Positions 37,603-64,000 of a DNA stretch of 64,000 nucleotides are shown one piece after another. Position 1 is the stretch's first letter; every line of letters begins with the position of its first letter. Position numbers and translations under genes: made by a program. Origin of the DNA: Chromobotia macracanthus (Eukaryota > Chordata > Actinopteri > Cypriniformes > Botiidae). The stretch lies in contig JAZGTH010000040.1 in the NCBI GenBank assembly GCA_036877525.1, positions 4,044,001-4,108,000 of the forward strand. The letters run 5' to 3'. The notes below the pieces were generated by a model. It was not told the DNA's origin. It worked only from the letters and a program-made list of their open reading frames with translations, and searched no databases.

Positions 37603-37686
<84 letters not shown>

Positions 37687-37694
37687 TATATATA
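37581..37694. repeat. (CT)n(TA)n microsatellite
   Basis: Twelve CT units (37581-37604) followed by about 40 TA units with one interruption near 37683. Confidence 0.97.
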
Positions 37695-38881
37695 AACTTT
37701 ATTTAAACTAAATCACTGGTTTGGCACCTACCCCTGTGTTTCTGGACCTTTTTGGCTCTTTAAACTCTTTTTCTCTTTTATTGTACCAGCAGAGATCAGA
37801 AGGCTCCGTCTCATCTTTGTTTCATAATGGAAGTGCTGTTATACCTGTAAGTCCAGACAGAGATAATGTCTTGTTCATTTTCCTGCTTTTTGTTCTCATG
37901 CGGTGCTTAAATGAACAGGACAGCTATCTCAGTATTACAAATTTAAGTGATGTAAAAGTCTTTGTTTACTTTGGTCTCCATTCCCTTTATTCTGCCTCTG
38001 ATTGATTGTTTTCACACAGAGATGCATTGATCGACTGCCGGCCAGACAAACTGTAGTCCTGCTGCTGAAATCGTACCTCTATCCATGAATGGAAAACAAT
38101 ATTAAATTCACACTGTTATGAAAAAGCCATTTTTCTAGTAGTTGATTGGGTATAATTAGGGTGCATTAAAAATGCTGTATTAATGTTATAGGGTTTGTGA
38201 ATTTATTTCAGACAGCTAATTCTCCTGGATTCCTGTAATAAACAGTTGGCATCTGAATCATACTAAGAAAAAAGTATGATTTTTTTCACCTCTACACAAT
38301 CTATAGAGAGAGCCTTAAGTCATACACAAGTGATTTGATTTTATTTAAAGCATTTTGCATTTAATTAGTTCCATTATGTTAAATTAGAAAGTAATGACCA
38401 TTGAAAGAGCACCAGAAAATAATAGGCCAACAGAGACACCTGCTGGTTACATAATTAATTGCACTGCTGAGTCTGCTGCTCTTAGAATTACAATCACTGA
38501 CATTAGGCATGCAAGGCCACACAGTACAGGTGTCTGCAGACACTGTACATATTGCTAAGAAAACAACAATGGTTAAGGTTATGATAACTAAATTGTTAAC
38601 TGACATGATAAAGTTCATAATGTTCCTCTACAATGAATATTCTGCTTTTGCAGGAGCTACAATATTTCATAATGTCCAATGTGAAAAAACAGATCAGAAA
38701 TTGTGTAAGAGCAGCAGAAACTGTTCATTCATCTCAAAGGGATAATTCAAATAGAAAAGCAGATATCCTGGGGCCGTACTTCATTTTCTAACAATGGAAA
38801 CTCACTTTGACAGCTGTGAAAAGCCACTTTAATTGGAAACAAATGTAAATGTTCCCATCTGGTCTGTTGGTCTGTTTTGAT

Positions 38882-38963
38882 CCTGCTGAAAAGACCAGCT
38901 CAGACCAGGATGAACTTCCATGCTGGTTTATGATGGTAAGTGCTGGTTTGGTGTTGGTCTAGC
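38882..38963 (+). repeat. CCTGCTGAAAA-CCAGC repeat
   Basis: CCTGCTGAAAAGACCAGCTC followed by GCTGGT-rich text. Inverted relatives end at 21782 (ATTTTTTTCAGCAGG) and about 4688 (CCAGTTTTTTCAGCAGG). Confidence 0.6.
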
Positions 38964-38965
38964 TC

Positions 38966-39114
38966 AGTGATGGGGATAAAATTTTTTAGTTTAGCTCTAA
39001 CCCTAATCAAACACATCTGAACCAGGTAATCAGGCTACAGGCAGGTGAGTTTTATCAGGGTTGGAGCTGAACTCTGCAGGACTTTGGCCCCCCAGAACCA
39101 AGACTCCCCATTCC
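38966..39114. mobile_element. short palindromic element, copy 2
   Basis: GTTTAGCTCTAACCCTAATC, AAACACATCTGAACCAGGTA and GGTTGGAGCTGAACTCTGCA are the hallmark internal blocks. The ends are degraded. It abuts another repeat at 38882-38963. Confidence 0.6.
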
Positions 39115-39284
39115 CTGGTCTAGCTAGTACTTCAACATCCCCATTCCCATGACTGACTAAGAAACTCTTGTATGTTAAGCTGTAGAAGCCTGATGGGGAC
39201 ACCAGCATCCAAAACATGCTAATGACAACCCATGCTGCTCTTCTTAATAGGGAAACTGAAGTTATCCTCATATGTGAAGTGGAT

Positions 39285-39362
39285 TTATCCTGAAGTTAAC
39301 GAGCCCTTGACTTCCTGAATGACTGTACTCTGCTCCTCCCAGTGCGACCGAGTCTCAGCCAG
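39285..39362 (-). pseudogene. ccdc153: ccdc153 relic, last exon with frameshifted end
   Basis: Starts after CTCTCTCAG and reads LAETRSHWEEQSTVIQEV then KGSLTSG and TAA. One base out of frame, the same place reads FRINPLHI and a stop, which fits the F-G-L-N/T-P ending of this family better. This suggests a one-base loss. Confidence 0.55.
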
Positions 39363-39796
39363 CTGAGAGAGCAAACTATCCAGGCAACACTGTGCCAAGC
39401 CAATAGAGAGCAATTAATACAAACTTAACTTAAAAAATGAAAAGCAGTTTTTTACATGGGGCATGTCTCACCATCTGCCACAAGCATTTAGGGTGCATAT
39501 GGTCTCTGCTCTGCTAAAATACTAAATGGTAAAACAAATAACCTTGTGGCTGGAAATTAGATTTGTTAACACTTTAATTAACAGTCAATGTCATTTGTTT
39601 ATGTTAATATTAATTATGCTAATTTTAGTGAGGCAGATTATATTGTCATAGTTTGAAATGCCACCAAGCAATTTTAAGCTATGCATACAAGTTAATAAAA
39701 ATATGTCATCCGTTCAAGCACATAATGAGTATTTTGACACACAGCTGTTTCACTTAATCATTTAAAGAGCAGCGCTCTGATCTTCATATAACTCAC

Positions 39797-39899
39797 GCAG
39801 GATCCAGTTTGTATCATATGTCAGAAATGACGGCATCTTTCTCTGCTTCCCTTGCCTGATGGTGGTCATGCTCCAGTTTTAATTCAAGCTGACACTGGG
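39797..39899 (-). pseudogene. ccdc153: ccdc153 relic, exon 5 with in-frame stop
   Basis: 103 nt from GTGATTAG to GTGAGT, joining exon 4 in phase. It reads AQCQLELKLEHDHHQARE then AEKDAVISDI, then TGA at 39816-39814 (minus strand), then YKLDP in the same frame. A single C-to-T change in CGA would explain the stop. Confidence 0.65.
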
Positions 39900-40016
39900 C
39901 TAATCACACAAAGGTTTTGTCTGTCATTGGCATGTCATTGGAAAGCATGTAAGGTTAAAGCACACACTGGCCATGATGGGCAGGAAGAGCTTGAATGTGT
40001 TGATGCTTGGACTCAC

Positions 40017-40109
40017 CCAGCTGTGTCTGAAGCAAGTCTATACTCACTTCAAGCCTGTTTAATTTGGTCTGCAGGTCTGTTTCCAAGGATTTGTATTGAC
40101 GATTGAGAT
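40017..40109 (-). pseudogene. ccdc153: ccdc153 relic, exon 4, coiled coil
   Basis: 93 nt from acceptor ATAAAG to a strong donor GTGAGT, phase 2 bases in and 1 out. It reads LNRQYKSLETDLQTKLNR then LEVSIDLLQTQL, matching the human SRQ-HALQEDMQ segment. No acceptor choice seen here lets it follow exon 3 in frame. Confidence 0.65.
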
Positions 40110-40644
40110 CTTTATGTAATACATAGTGTTAATAATTAATAAATATATTATTCTATATAAAATTGTTATAACAATTTTTTAAACTCTACATTATTATAAA
40201 ATGGATAGTACTGTTTTTTGATGCTCATTGGAAATACCTGTTGCTTATACATGAAAAATCACAGCTATGACCTCTTTACAGAGCTATTGTTTATTTGTCT
40301 CACTGCATAGCACCCAAAACTGGTTATTATTTATATTGCATGCTATTTATGTTTTCATCACCGGTTAAAATTTCAAGCAGTGTCATTGGTGCTGCTATTA
40401 AACCATATGGTGGCTATTTTGCAGAAAGTCTGTTTTTATTTTCAGCATTTGTGAACCTAGTTCTGATTCTCCATTTTTTAATCTTCATGCTGTAACATGC
40501 GTTTTCATTTTCCAGAAGTTTGAAAAGTAATACAACATAACATTTTGTAAATCATTAAATATATATTGTTTCATACAGGTGCAATCAACCCTGGTATATC
40601 AGTATACTTATACAAATGATATATACTTTATATGTACTTTATAC

Positions 40645-40771
40645 AGACATGTCCTTCACATGTGATCTTTCCTGGCTCAGCACTTGCTCCAGATCTCTTA
40701 TTTGACATTTCAAGTCATCTCTCATCGCTGTGGCCTCACGCGCTACACCGGCCCTCAGGGCTGACACATTT
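40645..40771 (-). pseudogene. ccdc153: ccdc153 relic, exon 3, coiled coil
   Basis: 127 nt after ATTCGCAG, reading NVSALRAGVAREATAMRD then DLKCQIRDLEQVLSQERS and HVKDMS. Its A-L-R, A-R and L-E spacing follows the human ALRRDEARRAKASEDQL segment without gaps. It ends at TCT|GTATAA (a weak donor), phase 0, but the next exon needs one extra base. Confidence 0.65.
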
Positions 40772-40858
40772 CTGCGAATATAAGTGAAAGCTGAAAAAAT
40801 AGCAAATACAGAACAAATTCAAGAAGCAATCCAATTTAAGAATTATATTTGTCTTAAC

Positions 40859-40914
40859 AAGATGCTCTTTAAAGACACATCTAGGGCACTTCTCCTGTAC
40901 TTTTCAGTAACTGT
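40859..40914 (-). pseudogene. ccdc153: ccdc153 relic, exon 2
   Basis: 56 nt after acceptor ATACACAG, phase 0 in as exon 1 requires, reading TVTEKYRRSALDVSLKSI then two bases. It ends at a weak donor, GTTAAG, and joins in frame to exon 3 as leucine. The predicted join is two residues longer than the human spacing, so this donor or the next acceptor may be degraded. Confidence 0.55.
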
Positions 40915-41015
40915 CTGTGTATGATGAGAACAAAGCCTAGGAGATTTTCTCCACAGGGGATTTTATTGTGAGAATTAAACTCCTAATTATAAAATATAAT
41001 TAAGTTGTAGCTTAC

Positions 41016-41081
41016 ACAGTCAGCACCTTGTTCTGGTGTACTATTTTGTCTTTTCATTTTTGCAGTTGCCTTTGGGGGCAT
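41016..41081 (-). pseudogene. ccdc153: ccdc153 relic, exon 1 with intact start
   Basis: The ATG is at 41081-41079 on the - strand. It encodes 22 residues, MPPKATAKMKRQNSTPEQGA then DC, basic and hydrophilic as at the N terminus of CCDC153, and ends at donor GTAAGC (41015) in phase 0. The frame is open further upstream, but that region carries CCAAT and CACCC-type promoter boxes, so this ATG is preferred. Confidence 0.65.
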
Positions 41082-42345
41082 GGTGTAGAGAAACTGCATC
41101 CCATAAACAGACACACAGAGCCGTGTGGGCGTGGCCAGAAAGTGTATTAACCAATCAGCCATTCGCAATCCCAATTTCAGATGTTTTACGTAAGCTGCGT
41201 TGCACCACGTCACAAGCTCGTTGCCTGGAGGTGTGTACCGTTGCTAAGCGATTCACGTCGAGACAAGAAAGTCCTTTCAATTGCTCAGATTTGTTAAAGA
41301 GGATCTTGCTTTTCCTTTAAACTCTACTCTACTGTCCTTTAATTAAATATTAATAAATAAATATTAAATCCTTCAATAACAAGTGTTATGAAATTATGAA
41401 ATTAAATATGGAAGTGTGTTTAATTCCAAGTATGTTACAAGTAAGTTTACGATATAAACATTGAAATATCGCTTAAAAATAACTGGTCGTGATGATGGGA
41501 TGATACGTCGATTTGCCAAAGCGAGTTTATGGTCACAAATACACCAGACAATGTTGCCCTCATTCTCAAACTCTTGTAATAATACTTTTGTAAAAAGATA
41601 TTTGTTAACCACGTATAATGTATAATAAATATCTCCACAATTCATTTTTTAACAAGAAGGAGGGCCAAAGAATAAACCCTACAACGAAGGCTAAGCTCAT
41701 GAATATTAATTATCATGCTGACGTTGCTTCGTTACCGCCATGGTCGTCCAGTCACGTAGCCTTATTAATATTCATGAGCACATTCATATTCACATGAGGG
41801 GCGCGGTCTTACAGGCGGAAGGGGACGAACAGGAAGAGCGACCACACGAGCACGAGAGGAGGAGACAGAAGGCGGCGTTTATTTCCATAATATATTTATT
41901 TATCTTTATTTCCCTAGCTGCCCGATCCAAACGATGTTTTCATGTTGGGTTTTATACACGTAAGCGATCGCAAACGGGGACGTTTTCTTGCTCATCCTGA
42001 ACTTCCCCTTGCAAGAAGCGCCTAGAGAAAAGGACCGAGCGCTGCGGGAAAAGGGGAATATCGTGAACGCGGTTGTGGCTTTATGTCCAAACGCTCATCA
42101 TCGCACATACAACTTATTTTTGCGCCTTGGTTCGTCTTCAGGGAGCGTAATACAGTCTCCAAAGCGGGGGTTTAATGGGAGTCTTGCATCGATAAAGCTC
42201 TTCTCCCCCCCCCCTTGACGGACCCTCGCTCGAACCGAACCGGACTCGGGCGCTGTCCTCACCGGGGGGTGTCCGGTCCAAGTTACATTTTCGACTGCGA
42301 AAAGCAAAGGGAGGTCGATCTGGCCGTCGTTTTTAGGGGCCGAAC
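41082..42345. promoter_or_regulatory. CpG-rich divergent promoter of cbl and the ccdc153 relic
   Basis: 1.26 kb between the two opposed start codons. CpG density rises sharply from about 41800 and stays high into cbl exon 1. Visible boxes are CCAAT in ACCAATCAGC (41151-41160), GGGCGTGGCC (41129-41138), ETS-like GGCGGAAGGG and ACAGGAAGAG (41815-41840), and GTTGCC/GTTGCT/GTTACC half sites (41220-41245, 41723-41736) that resemble RFX X-box halves. X-boxes would fit a ciliary gene, but no full one is seen. Transcription start sites cannot be placed. Confidence 0.6.
41696..41778. repeat. 15-bp perfect inverted repeat in cbl promoter
   Basis: CTCATGAATATTAAT at 41696-41710 is repeated in perfect inverted form at 41764-41778, with 53 bp between that include GTTGCTTCGTTACC and GTCACGTAGC. 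Spacing and position suggest paired protein sites or a small inverted-repeat remnant. Confidence 0.6.
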
Positions 42346-63556
<21,211 letters not shown>

Positions 63557-64000
63557 GTAAGTCAGACTGAAGCCGTGATTCTCCTCAGTGGTTGAGCAAA
63601 ACGCTTATGCTTCAATAAAGAAACTATTTTTGTTAGCCATTAAAAATTTTTCGTAAGAAAACTTTGGACCGGGTGACTTGTCGACACACACCCATCATGT
63701 ATGAGATCTTCAGTGCTGTTTCAAAAGCATCTCAGATCGCATCTCATGAAGTTGCTGCAGAGATTGAATGTGCATATCTGTTATCAAAGGATGGCTACAG
63801 TTTGTTTTGGTGTTCGATATTATTCCAAAATGTGGAAAATGAAAAATAAAGAACGTGTAGGTATGTCCAAACTTTACAATCAATAATTTTTGAGCAAGCA
63901 TAGTTATTTCCTGTTTCCTGCTCTAGCGCGGCCTGTGTTTATTTTAGATTATACTTTAACCCATAAGATTGTCAGGAATCCCACAACTTTGATTCTGAAT
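63557..64000 (+). other. cbl: start of next cbl intron, with two poly(A)-like signals
   Basis: No exon is seen before the window ends, so the UBA-coding exons lie beyond it. AATAAA occurs at 63614-63619 and 63845-63850, each followed by a T- or GT-rich stretch. Reading through the donor gives S-K-S-D then TGA at 63568-63570. Confidence 0.6.

Larger units (their letters stand above)
35181..39284. other. intergenic spacer, repeat-rich
   Basis: No supported gene. In order it holds a GT-flanked inverted-repeat element (35291-35486), two neighbouring TTAAAGCTG-ended elements (35869-36142 and 36256-36556), an exon-like patch at about 37150-37335 that I cannot assign, a CT/TA microsatellite (37581-37694) and two abutting short repeats (38882-39114). 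Confidence 0.7.
39285..41081 (-). pseudogene. ccdc153: ccdc153 (drc12) relic, disrupted coiled-coil ciliary gene
   Basis: Six exon-like segments on the - strand, in order 41081-41016, 40914-40859, 40771-40645, 40109-40017, 39899-39797 and 39362-39285, together resemble CCDC153, the dynein regulatory complex subunit DRC12 of motile cilia. They start MPPKATAKMKRQ, then KYRRSALDVSLKSI, then coiled coil ALRAGVAREATAMRDDLKC, DLNRQYKSLETDLQTK and HHQAREAEKDAVISDI, then AETRSHWEEQSTVIQEVK. Human CCDC153 is about 210 residues, begins MPPK and lies head-to-head with CBL, the same position as here. Four defects stand out. Exons 3 and 4 do not join in phase. Exon 5 has an in-frame TGA. The exon that should encode the YEKIL-like segment was not found. 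The last exon runs to an early stop, and its expected C terminus reappears one frame over. Family assignment rests on memory and synteny. Confidence 0.66.

Noticed and set aside
40295..40495. Hydrophobic 66-aa + strand ORF that looks membrane-like
   Set aside because: AT-rich DNA gives Phe/Leu/Ile-rich frames by chance, no splice partners or homologue were recognised, and it overlaps an intron of the - strand relic.
41220..41250. A complete RFX X-box in the divergent promoter
   Set aside because: GTTGCC and GTTGCTAAGC are half-site-like, but no properly spaced inverted second half is present.

Overview
This is vertebrate, almost certainly teleost and probably cyprinid, genomic DNA. The coding sequence is split into short GT-AG exons in AT-rich introns. 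The proteins read as vertebrate Grik4 and Cbl. The introns carry cyprinid-type repeats: tRNA-derived SINEs resembling the carp HAmo family, many short inverted-repeat DNA elements, and CA/TA microsatellites. There is no bacterial or viral gene content.

Layout. Positions 1-13062 are the inside of a long grik4 intron; the exons for the amino-terminal domain lie outside the window. Positions 13063-33674 hold the last ten coding exons of grik4 on the + strand: the kainate receptor ligand-binding domain, all membrane segments and the C-terminal tail, about 572 residues with every splice phase joining. A 3' UTR follows, with a likely poly(A) site near 35.15 kb. From 35.2 to 39.3 kb is repeat-rich spacer. 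Positions 39285-41081, on the - strand, hold a broken, multi-exon relic that I read as ccdc153 (drc12), a ciliary dynein-regulatory-complex gene that is the head-to-head neighbour of CBL in human. Positions 41.1-42.35 kb are a CpG-rich, CCAAT-containing, divergent-looking promoter. Positions 42346-63556 hold the first fifteen coding exons of cbl on the + strand: 4-helix bundle, EF hand, SH2, linker, RING, proline-rich region and tyrosine motifs. The exons for the UBA domain lie beyond the right edge.

The two intact genes do not form a pathway. Grik4 is a neuronal glutamate-gated channel subunit, and Cbl is a ubiquitin ligase that down-regulates tyrosine kinases. The most interesting item is the relic between them. 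It keeps a start codon, coiled-coil exons and recognisable splice sites, but has an in-frame stop, a phase break, a terminal frameshift and one exon I cannot find. It therefore looks like a recently dying gene whose half of a shared promoter may survive only because cbl uses it. The other recurrent theme is at least seven families of short inverted-repeat elements, several present two or three times and some abutting each other or cbl splice sites.
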